NCBI GenBank assembly: GCA_032871835.1
Contig: CM065295.1
Span: 68,938,687-69,002,686 of the forward strand
Source of the DNA: Dipteronia dyeriana
Taxonomy: Eukaryota > Streptophyta > Magnoliopsida > Sapindales > Sapindaceae
Reading direction: 5' to 3'
DNA: 64,000 nt
Below, piece by piece: positions 1-10,594 of this stretch. Every line of letters starts with the position of its first letter. Within the stretch, counting starts at the first letter, position 1. A model generated the notes under the pieces. That model searched no databases. It worked only from the letters and a program-made list of their open reading frames with translations, and was not told the origin of the DNA. A program made the translations under genes and the position numbers.

Positions 1-13
1 TAAACTGTAGTTA

Positions 14-599
14 CTAAATGAAATCATTTTTATTTAGTTAGTTAGTTTATCAATTTTTTTGCTTTAATGTTAATATTATTTGTTTAGTATATTAAGATTT
101 TTAAGTTTAGTAGTAATTTTAATATTTGTTATTAGTAAATTTAGAAATTTAATTTGTTTTATTGAATTTCATTTTTTTAATAAGTAAATTATGAATGTTA
201 AGTGTAGTAGTTAAGTTTAATATTTTTTGTTCATAAATTATGAATTTTTAGTGTAGTTGTTTATTTTAATATTTTTGTGAGTATATTATGAATTTTAAGT
301 GTAGTGATTAATTTTAATAAGTTTTATTAGTAAATTAAGATTTTTATGTGTAGTATTTAATTTAATATTTGTTGTTAGTAAATTTATAAATTTAATTTGT
401 AGTAGTGAATTTAATATGTTTTGTTAGTATTTTATGAATTTTTAGTGTAGTTGTTTATTTTAAAAAAATTGAAGTAAAATAATATTTTTAAGTGTCATAT
501 TATTTTTATTAATTATTGTTAGTAAATTAAGATTGTTAAGGTTAGTAATTAATTTAAAAATATTTTGTTAGTAAATATCGATTTTTAATTTGACTATTA
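14..599. repeat. Degenerate ~49-bp tandem repeat array
   Basis: An AT-rich stretch in which a motif like GTAAATTAtGAATTTTTAG recurs at about 45, 87, 135, 184, 232, 281, 330, 378, 427, 474, 522 and 571, a spacing of 48-49 bp after the first step. About eleven to twelve degenerate copies end just before the hAT transposase relic. They may be part of that element's left subterminal region or an unrelated minisatellite. No gene is visible here. Confidence 0.8.
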
Positions 600-632
600 A
601 TGACTATAGTACTCATATTTTTACTTCATAAA

Positions 633-2485
633 ATGAATCATAACCAGCAGCCTTATTTTTCGGACGGTTTGAACATGCTCAACGATGAATTTGATATTTC
701 GGAACCGACCCATACTCAAGCGGAACCTTCTGGTTCCGCCGTTACACCAACATCACATCCCAGGAAATTAACATCAGATGTGTGGCAGTGTTTCAACATA
801 GTCCAAATGACACTCCCATACTGGACGTCCGGACCCAGAGCTAAATGTAAGTTTTTCCATAAGGATTATGCCACAAGTAGGAGGGGAACCGAACATTTGA
901 GAAGGCATATGCATAAGTGTATGCCTGCTCACGGACAGGTAGACACTACAACCCAGACACAATTACAACGACACCCAGACGGGTCCGTTACGATGTGGCA
1001 GTTCGACGACATGCACGTTAGAGAGTGCTTGGCACGATACATTGCACAAACTGATCAACCGATCAGTGTTGGTGAGAGTCCATTTTATAAAGAATTAATC
1101 ACATCTGCATATAACCCTCAATTTGAACCTGTTTCTAGAACCACCACTAGAAATGATTTGATAAGATTGTTTGAAACTCAAAGAGATGACTTGATTGCTG
1201 AAATACAGCATTTAAGTGTCTCGGTTGCATTAACTTCTGATATTTTGAATGCATGTTTCAAACATGACTATTTATGTGTTACGGGACACTATTTAGATTC
1301 TGACTGGAGGATAACAAAAAGAATTATTATTTTTCATCGTATGGATTTTGCACATACCGCAGAAAACATTTTTAATGTCATTATATCTGTTTTAGAAACT
1401 TATGAAATCACGCATCGCATCCTTTCGATCACATTAGATAATACATTTACAAATACTAGCTCTATTGCATTGTTTGTTGCAAGAAATATCCCGTAAGGTG
1501 GAGGTTATTTCTTCCATCAACGGTGTGCATGTCATATTATAAATTTAGTTGTACATGCTGGTTTAAAGCAGGTAAGCCACCAAATAGATCGCATCAGATA
1601 TGCCATTTCTTGGATTTGCAGTTCTAATCCTAAATTCAGTGAATTCAAGAGACACTATAAATTAAACGGTCTCAAACCCTGACGATTCCAAACTGATATA
1701 CCGGTAAGGTGAAACTCTACTTATTTAATGTTGAAAAATTGTTTGAAATATGATACAACCATTACATGAATTTATAACATGAAATTGGTCGAAACAGGTC
1801 GCCCTGAAGCAAAAACACTTACCACAGACGATTGGTATGTGGCAAAGGTTTTTGTTCAATTTTTAAAGATTTTTTACAATGCCACTGTAACTCTTTTCGG
1901 GGTCTATTACCCTACATCTTCCAAGGCAATCCATCAGATAGTGAAAATGTCTGAAGTGTTAAACAATTATGGAGAAGATGAACATCTAGGCGTTGCAGTT
2001 GTTGCCATGGAGACAAAGTTGAAAAAATATTGAAGCAAACAAGTTGGAGCCTTCTGAAACAGCGAAAAAAAAAATCAGCAAGTACTTCTTCAGGGCAAAG
2101 ATCTAGCTCATCTTCTTGTACCGAACTGATTAGGTACCTTGAAGCACAGTTCGATGCCGTTGAAGACAAGGAAGAGTTTGATTTGTTGTTATGGTGGAAG
2201 ACTTATACGTACAGGTATCCAGTTCTGTCACACTTAGCACATGACGTACTGGTTATTCCCGTGTCAACAGTGTCTTCAAAACAAGTTTTCAGCACCAGTG
2301 GATGTATAATTGAACCAAGAAGAAGATGTTTGTCTCCGGAGATGGTGTAGGTATTAACATGCCTTCAGGATTGGGAGCATGCTAAAAAAAGGTTGCAAAA
2401 TCAAACTGTAGATAAAGAGCTTATTCTAAATTTCAACAATCTATATATTGATGAACCTGCAGATAGTGGTCAGGGCCAGAACTAG
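633..2485 (+). pseudogene. hAT-family (RICESLEEPER-like) transposase pseudogene
   Basis: This is a decayed hAT transposase, the enzyme that cuts and reinserts hAT DNA elements. The N-terminus has a degenerate BED zinc finger (about 775-930) ending in HLRRHMHKC; the expected second cysteine of the first CxxC pair is Phe (AKCKFF). A core region includes the VTGHYLDSDW block near 1285 and a FFHQRCACHIINL block just after the first stop. The C-terminus has the hAT dimerisation domain, with WWK, YPVL and IPVSTVSS motifs around 2190-2280 and CLQDWE near 2365. One frame runs from the ATG at 633 to 2033 with in-frame stops at 1494, 1680, 1710 and 1767; two of these (1710, 1767) look like TGG to TGA changes. 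The frame then shifts near 2030 and has another stop at 2348. The ATG at 633 fits family N-termini better than the one at 600. It cannot make a full protein. Confidence 0.9.
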
Positions 2486-2550
2486 GTTATACTTTTACAT
2501 ATGTATTTAGTATTTACTTGTAAGTTGTAATACGGTTGCACTCTTTTTCC

Positions 2551-2589
2551 CTTACCAAGTTTTTATCCCACTGAGTTTTTCTTGGTAAG
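2551..2589 (+). terminator. Hairpin in the 3' region of the hAT relic
   Basis: CTTACCAAG at 2551-2559 and CTTGGTAAG at 2581-2589 form a perfect 9-bp stem around a 21-nt loop. It lies about 65 bp after the last codon of the transposase relic and is followed by a T-rich stretch. The stem is read directly from the sequence; a role in 3'-end formation is a guess. Confidence 0.4.
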
Positions 2590-2697
2590 GTTTTTAATAA
2601 GGCAATCATGTAAATATATAATACTGAATTTCACATGTGAAAAATAATTAAATAAATAAAAAATTGTTCGTTTTCTTTATTTATTTTTGGATTTGAA

Positions 2698-2965
2698 ACC
2701 CTAAACCCTAAATCCAAACAAACTTAATTTGAAAAAATCGAATTTAAAAATGATTATGGACCGGACCAGACCCGCCATGCTAGCCAAACGACCTGGCACG
2801 GCCCCCCTGAGGCAGGTCTACGTGCCGTGTCGTGCATCTGTTTTCGGAAACAGGTCGGGCCTGGTCCGGCACTCACACCGGTGCGTGTGGACCAGGCCCG
2901 ACCTGTTTTCGAAAACTGAGTTGGCCAGGTCGTGCCTAATGGGTCAGGCCACTCCATTATTACAT
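2698..2965. mobile_element. GC-rich hAT subterminal region
   Basis: A GC-rich island in otherwise AT-rich DNA, made of repeated GGCACGG, GTGCCGTG and ACAGGTCGGGCC-type words. It holds a perfect 18-bp inverted repeat (2850-2867 against 2889-2906). The same words occur at the end of the hAT element at 35918-36961, so this is probably the right subterminal region of the hAT element whose transposase relic is at 633-2485. The exact terminus and target duplication were not found. Two CCCTAAA units sit at its left edge. Confidence 0.65.
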
Positions 2966-3418
2966 CATTACCTGTATCAGACTCTCCTCTTACAAAACTC
3001 TGAATCTATTAATATAATATTTATATAAAAAAAAACATTTTCAATGGAGTATAAATTAAAAAAGGATTTAAAATAGAAAAATAATAAACTATTTATAAAA
3101 TTAAAAATTATCTTTATTTTTTAAATTTAATTTTTTGAACAATTTTTTAATTTAAAATTTTAAATAAAATAAAAAACGGTATTTAAGTTGTTAGATTAAC
3201 TTCATTTTCAAAATTTGAATATATTTACTGTTTTTAAATTTAAAAGATATAACCCAAAAAAAAGGGTTACGGTCTTACGGATAACTGAATTGAATTTGTA
3301 ATAAATAAATGTTTAAATACATACTTGTCCACCAAGCTTAGTAGGTGAGAGAGTATACTTACCCTATAAATGAGCGGTAAATATTTAATCGATGAAAAAG
3401 AAACGGAAACAATATGTG
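2966..3418. other. AT-rich spacer upstream of the P450 gene
   Basis: Very AT-rich DNA with homopolymer runs and no recognisable gene or element. It separates the hAT relic from the P450 promoter. Confidence 0.6.
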
Positions 3419-3420
3419 GG

Positions 3421-3640
3421 CCACGTGGCATATAGAAGAGAGAGAGAGAAACAAAAGCTGAGTGACAGAGTGAGTCCCATTGTACGGGAAGGCGGCGCCG
3501 TTACGGCGTAACAGCTCTTTTTCAGTTTCTCTCGTAACTCTCTTTTCACACTGGTTAAAATTTAACCGCAGTTAATTAACCTCTGGTCGGTGACTCTCCA
3601 TTTTCTTGTTAAATGTTAATATTATTTTTCCTCTATATAA
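3421..3640 (+). promoter_or_regulatory. CYP78A5-like promoter: G-box, GA tract, TATA box
   Basis: A perfect palindromic G-box (CCACGTGG, core CACGTG) lies at 3421-3428, a GA-rich tract at about 3435-3450, and a TATA box (TATATAA) at 3634-3640. Transcription would then start near 3665-3670, leaving a leader of about 50 nt before the ATG at 3721. This excludes the upstream in-frame ATG at 3613, which lies before the TATA box. G-boxes bind bZIP and bHLH factors in plants; use of this one is inferred. Confidence 0.6.
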
Positions 3641-3720
3641 ATCCTCTTCTCCACCACATTTCTCAACTGCAACATTTCCCAGTTCTCTTTCTCTCTCAAT
3701 CTCACAATCTTAGCCTGAAA

Positions 3721-5611
3721 ATGTCTACTGAATACTTCTTTCCCTTCGTTTTCTCAACTGGGTCCTCACCATTTCTCAGTTTCCAGCTCCTTATGTCTCT
3801 CCTTCTCTTTGTCTCTGTTTTCTCTTTCTTTTTGTCTCCTGGTGGTCTTGCTTGGGCTCTTTACAAGGCCCGGGTCAGGACCCATATCCCAACTGCCATT
3901 CCTGGACCCTCTGGTCTTCCTTTTGTTGGATTGGTTTTGGTTTTCACCTCTTCTTTGACACATAGAGTTCTTGCTAAAATGTCTGAGTCACTCAAAGCCA
4001 AGTCTTTGATGGCTTTCTCTGTTGGGTTCACTCGTTTTGTGATATCAAGTGAACCTGACACAGCTAAAGAGATTTTAAACAGCTGTGCTTTTGCGGATCG
4101 GCCCATTAAAGAGTCCGCATACGAGCTTCTGTTTCACAAAGCAATGGGTTTCGCTCCATTTGGTGAGTACTGGAGAAATCTGAGAAGAATCTCAGCAACA
4201 CATCTGTTTAGTCCCAAAAGAATAACTCACTTTGGCAAGTTCAGGCAAAATATAGGTCTTAAAATGGTGGAGGAGATAAGGGGTTCTGTAGAGAGAGAGG
4301 GTGGTGTTGTTAAAGTGAGAAAAGTGTTGCATTTTGGGTCATTAAATAATGTGATGATGAGTGTGTTTGGGGAAAGTTATGATTTTAGTGTTGATGGTGG
4401 TGGGTTTGAGCTTGAGAGTTTGGTGAGTGAAGGCTATGAGTTGCTTGGAATCTTCAACTGGAGTGACCATTTTCCTGTTTTGAGTTGGCTTGATTTGCAG
4501 GGTGTGAGAAAAAGGTGTAGAAACTTGGTGGATAAAGTGAACACTTTTGTTGGAAAAATCATAGAGGAACATAGGTTGAAAAGGGCTATGAATGATACGG
4601 TAGATGATGAGGCTGATTTTGTTGATGTTTTGCTTCAACTAGAGGAAGATAACAAGCTCACTGATTCTGATATGATTGCTGTTTTATGGGTATGTTTCCC
4701 TTCCTTATTTATCATCTTTTCTTCAATTGGTATACTAATCATATTTATGGTTTTATATATTTAACATAATTTTTTTGTTAGGATTTTGCATTTACTAGCT
4801 AGGGTTTTATTGTCAGTATTGCTTCGATTTTTTTTCTCTTTTTGGGTTATTCAAAGAAGTTAAGAATATGAATATTTTCTTCTTTTTCCTTTTTCACCTT
4901 GCAATACTGCTGATTATTATTCTCTTGCTTTATAAAATCATTCATTTATCAGAAAACAAGTATAGATCTTTTTTTTTTATTTTTTATTTTACATTTTTTC
5001 AGGAAATGATCTTTAGAGGTACCGATACAGTGGCAATCCTCTTAGAATGGATTCTTGCAAGAATAGTTCTACACCCAGAAATCCAAGCTAAAGCCCAATC
5101 TGAGATTGACTCTGTAGTTGGAACCACCCGATTAGTGTCGGATTCTGACCTCCCAAACCTGCCTTACCTCCATGCCATAGTAAAAGAAACCTTGAGAATG
5201 CACCCACCAGGTCCTCTCCTTTCATGGGCAAGGCTTGCAATCCATGACACCAACGTTGGTCACCACTTTGTTCCGGCGGGCACGACTGCGATGGTAAACA
5301 TGTGGTCCATAACACATGATGAGAGGGTGTGGTCTAATCCAAATGAATTCAACCCAGAGAGGTTTGTGGAGGAAGATGTGAACATTATGGGGTCTAATCT
5401 TAAATTGGCTCCTTTTGGTTCAGGTAGAAGAGCGTGTCCAGGCAAGGCCATGGGATTAGCCACTGTTGAGCTTTGGCTCGCTCAGTTACTTCAAAGCTTC
5501 AAGTGGGTGCCTTCTGATGATGTTGGCGTGGACTTGTCTGAGTGCTTGAAGCTTTCTTTGGAAATGAAGAATTCCTTGATATGCAAGGCTCTTCCTAGGG
5601 TTTCTGGTTGA
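3721..5611 (+). CDS. CYP78A5: Cytochrome P450, CYP78A5/KLUH-like
   Basis: A two-exon gene: exon 1 3721-4689, intron 4690-5002 (GT..AG, phase 0), exon 2 5003-5611. The product is 525 residues, normal for CYP78A. An N-terminal membrane anchor (about 19-38) is followed by the proline-rich hinge PGPSG (61-65). Exon 2 opens with the I-helix, with FRGTDT at 327-332; then come the ExxR motif KETLR (384-388), PERF (441-444) and the heme loop [10 protein letters not shown] (461-470, Cys468 the heme ligand). [32 protein letters not shown] and [15 protein letters not shown] place it nearest CYP78A5/KLUH among CYP78A members. In Arabidopsis KLUH is an ER-bound monooxygenase that promotes organ and seed growth and sets leaf initiation rate through an unidentified mobile signal. 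The start follows the TATA box at 3634. No stop or frameshift is visible, so it appears functional. Confidence 0.93.
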
Positions 5612-5696
5612 TTAATGATTATCCTCATGTTCTTCAAGAATAGCAGTGGTGGTTTCTGGTCATCTAGTTTGGTTTTTGGTCACAGCAAATTGGGAG

Positions 5697-5814
5697 TAAT
5701 ATTATCAAGTTAAATTAATTAAGTAGTATTCTCTATAATCTTATGCAAAAGAAAAAGAACATGTGAGAATATACACAATTATGCCTACTTAATATTAATT
5801 TAACTTGATATTAT
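5697..5814 (+). repeat. Imperfect inverted repeat just after the P450 stop codon
   Basis: The arms 5697-5726 and 5785-5814 pair over about 23 bp, with the core ATCAAGTTAAATTAAT matching exactly and a small bulge before TAAGTAG. The loop is about 58 nt. It lies 86-203 nt after the stop codon, so it may fall in the 3'UTR. It could be a tiny MITE or a stem-loop in the transcript. Confidence 0.6.
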
Positions 5815-6959
5815 GTGAAAATGAAAATGATTGAAGGTTAATTATGTGAGTTTTTGGTGTGTGTGAATTAGTGTTTTGGGTGTAATTGTGGTTTGTTTTG
5901 AAAGAAGGGTGTTTGGACCTGGGACTGGGAGTCTAGCTTCTATATCTAGATATATAATATTTTATGTTTCATGCAGTTGTAGAAATGTTATCATATATGG
6001 AAGCAATACCAGTTTTTTTTCCAGTATTTTGTTTATGATAAACTAGCATAAGTAGCAGTCATGTTTAGTGCATGCATTCATGTAGTTTGTTATTAATCTA
6101 GCTGCAGTAAAATGATGTGAAACAGATTCATGAGCTGGAGCCAATTTTTGTCATTTTTATTAGATGAGGTTACTTTTGCAACAATTATTTGATTAATATG
6201 GGCAGTATATCATGCAAATTTAACTGCTCCTCCCTCATCACACGTTTATCATTGCTTGGCTATGGATAGTTTTTCTTTATAATATTGTATTTTCACCAAG
6301 ACCATATTAAATAAATCTCATATCATATTGTTAATTCACATCTAAAAAGCTGAATATTGGTTATTCATAAAAAAAACATCTTATTTGTCTAACCCTAGGA
6401 ACATCCGATAGTGTAGTTAATTTGCCTTAATATGGATAAAAATAAATAAATTATTAATGCATCAAATTTCATAAATGATAAATTCAAATAAACTTAATCT
6501 TTTGTTATAATACAATGCTTAATATTGTAAATTTTTGAGAACTCAGTTGGCAACAAAAAAAAACAGAAAAACAAAAAAAGGAAAAGAAAAACATAATAAA
6601 AAAAATAGAAATAAAGAAAGAGTTCTTTTAAAAAATCAAAATTTTAAGTTTTTAGATAAAAAATAAATATATAATCCAAAAGTTCACATTAATTTTAGAC
6701 AAACAAATAATTCTTCTCTACATCACCATTAAAAGTTCATATTAATTTTAAACAAACAATAAATTCTTTTATACGTCACCGCTAAAAATAGTAGTTGGTT
6801 TATTTTTAATTAAACTAGTTTATCTTTATCGGTAAAGTGAAAATTGTGAGATATGTCACAATTTTATTGTTTTTTTGTGATGATGTCATCGGTTTATAAC
6901 TTAAGTTTAAAAGACACCTATTATGGTGAACTATCCAAGTTACCCCTAAACTTTAATTT
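5815..6959. other. Intergenic region, no gene seen
   Basis: The P450 3' flank and AT-rich spacer. The only structure noted is a direct tandem duplication of about 53 bp (first copy from about 6680, second from about 6732), each with AAGTTCAnATTAATTTTA and ending near a CGCTAAA/CATTAAA word. No ORF, RNA gene or transposon end was recognised. Confidence 0.6.
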
Positions 6960-7065
6960 GTAAAAGACAATTTTCTGAACTTGTCTGTATCTCCTCAAAA
7001 AAGTTGTCTGAAAACTTGTATCTCTCTACAAAAAAATTGTCTCGTTCCAGAATCTGCACAAGAAG

Positions 7066-7835
7066 GTAACAAATATTTATGATCTCGTGTATTCTCTTTT
7101 CTGTTTTCATGAATTTATGATTTTTTTGCATACATTTCTGTGTTGTAAGAACATGTAAGAACATGTATGAACATTTAATTGATCCGAGCTTTATTCATGT
7201 GTAACCAAGAATATTTAAAGAAGAATCGAGCTTATTTTATTTTGGACCGAGCTTTTTTATTTGTGTTGTAAGAACATGTATGAACATTTAATATATCCGA
7301 GTTTTTTCATGTGTGATCGAGAATATTTAAATAAGAATCGAACATATTTATCATTGGACCGAGGTTTTATATATTTTGAAAAAAACTCGACTATTTGGAA
7401 AAAATACTCAATTATTTGGAAAAATACTCGATTACTTGAAGAATATTCTCGATCCATTGAAAATGTTCTCGATGATTTGAAAAAGTTCTCGATCCTTTGA
7501 AAACGTTCTCAATCCTTTAAAAAATGTCTTGATCCATTGAAAAAGTTCTCGATCCATTTGGAAAAAGCTTGATCCATTACAATAAGTTCTCCATCCATTT
7601 GATAAAAGCTCGATCCCTTAGAAAATGTTCTCGATCATTTTCCAAAAAGCTCGATCCCTTTGAAAATGTTCTCGTGCCCTTACCAAAAAGCTCGATCCCT
7701 TTGAAAATGTTCTCGATCCCTTTGATAATGTTCTCGATCCCTTACAATTAGTAAATATTTTTAATTCTTAATAATTGTAAACTTAATTTAATTTTGTAAT
7801 TTGTTAATAATAGTTTGTGATGATGATTTTCACAG
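7066..7835 (+). repeat. Predicted 5'UTR intron with TCGAT repeats (transposase gene, copy 1)
   Basis: A plausible donor (AAG|GTAAC at 7066) and acceptor (CACAG at 7835, five bases before the ATG at 7840) bracket this stretch. From about 7200 it becomes an irregular array of words such as TTCTCGATCC-TTTGAAAA and AAAGCTCGATCCCTTTGAAAA, clearest at 7380-7745. Small ORFs inside it are artefacts of the repeat. The splice sites are predictions. Confidence 0.6.
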
Positions 7836-7839
7836 GACA

Positions 7840-10594
7840 ATGGATCGGGTGAGAATAGTCATATCTTACAATGGTCGATGGGAGCAATTACCTAATGGAA
7901 GTCAGAGATTTTTTAGTTATGATAAACAAGGAATATATGTGTCAAAGGATATGACTTACGAAGAGCTGGTGTCGATCGTGCAAACCGTTGTGAAGTACGA
8001 TGTGAACAAATACATTGTTGATCTACAATCTATATCAATCATTCCCGGGACAACATGTCGCACATTTATAAGAAACGACGATGATGTTTTGTTTATGCTA
8101 GGGGAAGATAGGGTGATCCCTCAAGTATGTGTTAGTCCAATTGAGAGAGGGCAACAACAAATGTGATAGCTGAAGATACCCCTGCTCGTGGAAACACCCC
8201 ATCAATTTCGATCGTTTAGTGGAAGCAATCAGTTGTTCACTGAAAGAAGTGGGAACGAAGAGCAACAAAATATGTGTAGTGTCCCACCGGAAGTAGCCGA
8301 CCATGGTTATATACCAATACCTCAATTGGACGAGGTCTTTGGTTATCAAATTGAAATGAATGTTGGGCAGTACAACCACTAATACAATGAGATGTACAAT
8401 GACATGAATAATGAACAGAACAATGAACCGAATTTTGGGTCAATTCATGAGGTGACTAATGAGGCAAATTGGCATCCGGTAGATAATGTATCGAACGATG
8501 AGGAATATGAAGAACCTGTCCAAATGGAAAGACGTGTACACAAATGTAATTCTAATGCAGTAGATATAGATGGGACCTCTAAGGTCCGACCTAATGTAAC
8601 TGAAACTGATTCTGACAATGCCATAACGTGGGTAATTCCATTAGCAGAATCGTACTCTTTTGGTATGGGTGGAAGCAGGAACTTGGTAGAAGATTAACCT
8701 ACAAGCATGATATATAAAGGACAATTTTTTCTTAGTAAAAAGGATTTGAAGAGATTGGTTGGATATTTTACAATACGGCACAACTTCGAGTGGAAGGTGA
8801 AAAGGTCGAACAATATAACATTACAACTGGTTTGTTTGATAGACAACTGTACGTGGAAGTTAAAAGCGGTGAGGAGAGATAAAGCGACATACTTCCAATT
8901 AAGAAGTTTTGTCAACGAACACACTTTTCCGTTAGAGGAGATTCACCGCCGTCATCGATAAGCTAGTGTAGTCATAATTGGAGAAGTAGTTGAACTTAGA
9001 TTACAACAACATGATGATCGACTAATGCGTCCGAAGGACATAATCGACGACATGAAAATAATGTATGGCATTCAAATCATGTACAGTAAGACATATCAAG
9101 CTCTCGATTATGCGTTATCACTGACCTATGGAACGTATGAGGAAACCTTCCAACTACTGCCATCATTCGGTTACGTGTTGGGAGAAAAAAATCCTAGAAC
9201 AATCATTGACTTACAGTGCGACGAAGATGGTAAATTCCTCTACTTTTTCATGTTGTTAGGTGCCTCACATAGAGGATTTCAGAGGTTTCTGGGTCCAGTT
9301 ATTGCCATTGATGATACCCATTTAAAGGGAAGATTCGGAGGTACAATGTTTGTTGCAACTGCACAAGATGGGAATGAACATGTTTATCCCATTGTTTTTT
9401 AGTACGGTGACTCAGAAAACAACCTATCATGGGAGTGGTTTTTGGATTGCTTGAAATATGCCATTGGCCATATAGATGATTTGGTATTCATTTATGATCG
9501 CCATGCAAGCATTGAAGCAGGGATTTCTAAAGTGTTTCCTTGTGCCACCCATACCATATGTTGCTAGCACTTTTCTGAAAATATAAAAAAGCGATATCAC
9601 AAAAAGGATGTTGCCGCAATAATGGACAAAGCAGACCGAGCGTACACCGAGTTAGAATATAACCGGCACATGGAAGAGTTATGAAACTTGCACCCGAATG
9701 TATATGATTATGTAATTGATGTCGGTCCACACAAGTGGTCCCGTGTACACTGCCTCAACAGGAGGTATAGGGTGATGACAACAAATGTTTCAAAATGCAT
9801 AAACTCATGACTAAAATTTACACGGCAAATGCCTATGTTGACTCTGGCAGAGTTCATTAGGAATATGCTACAACATTGGTTTCACGATTGTCATAGCGCT
9901 ACATAGTCCATGTGTCATCAATTGACCGACGTAGTACATATTGTGATCCTAAAACGCGTGGAGAAATGTAATTTTATGACCGTAAATCCAGTTGACTGGA
10001 CCATATTATCTGTGAAGCGGTCTGGAAAATAGTGGACCGTTGACATTGCCCGAAAGACCTGTACATGCAACAAATTCCAAATGGACCAGCTTTCATGTTC
10101 TCATGTGTTCGCTGCCGCAAGGTACATCATACGTTTTAGTGTAAGGTTAATATTACTGCAACATGAATCTCATTGTTTTCATTATTTTTACAGAGACCGA
10201 AACATGAATTTCACATCCCTGTGTGCAGACTACTACAAGAGATAAACATTTATTGACACGTACTCGGTTCCTATTATACCGGTTGGACATCCCTCCACTT
10301 CGGTTATGCCATCTGACATCGTTGAAATGGTGATTTTGAATCCAATCTCCAGGAGACAAGCAGGCCGCCCGAGGGGCGGGTCGACATATGTCGTCTTCAG
10401 AGAGGTCAACTATACAAAACTGTAGAAGATGTGGACAACCAGGGCATAATTCCAGGAGATGTTCTTACCCAGCTTTGATTAATGAAGGTCCGAACAGAGT
10501 TGTTCCTGAGGAATACAGACACAAGTGTAGCATCTGTCATACAGTTGGCCACAACAGACAGACGTGCCCTACCAGAGACTCCACCATGGAATGA
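7840..10594 (+). pseudogene. MuDR-type MULE transposase pseudogene (copy 1)
   Basis: A decayed Mutator transposase. From the ATG at 7840 one frame runs to about 10120 with substitutions but no frameshift. Order of parts: a PB1-like N-terminus (7840-8130); an acidic linker; a MuDR N-terminal DNA-binding domain (about 8707-8945); the MULE DDE core (9280-9830) with IAIDDTHLKG (first Asp) and IYDRHASIEAG (second Asp); a SWIM zinc finger (CTCNKF..CSHVFA, near 10050-10120); a probable intron to about 10195; and two CCHC knuckles (CRRCGQPGHNSRRC and CSICHTVGHNRQTC, 10420-10575). In-frame stops lie at 8164, 8380, 8695, 8959, 9400, 9565, 9682, 9808, 9904 and 10030, with one frameshift near 10385. The third catalytic residue (Glu in copy 2, AECINS) is Lys here (SKCINS). 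It is inactive. Confidence 0.9.

Noticed and set aside
2698..2712. Two CCCTAAA units
   Set aside because: Too short to be a telomere tract; treated as chance.
3613..3720. Upstream in-frame ATG of the P450 gene
   Set aside because: It lies before the TATA box (3634-3640); CYP78A proteins start like MSTEY at 3721.
9400..10032. Idea that all stops in transposase copy 1 are methylation-type C to T changes
   Set aside because: Compared with copy 2, only some fit (8959, 9565, 10030); others (9682, 9808) are transversions.
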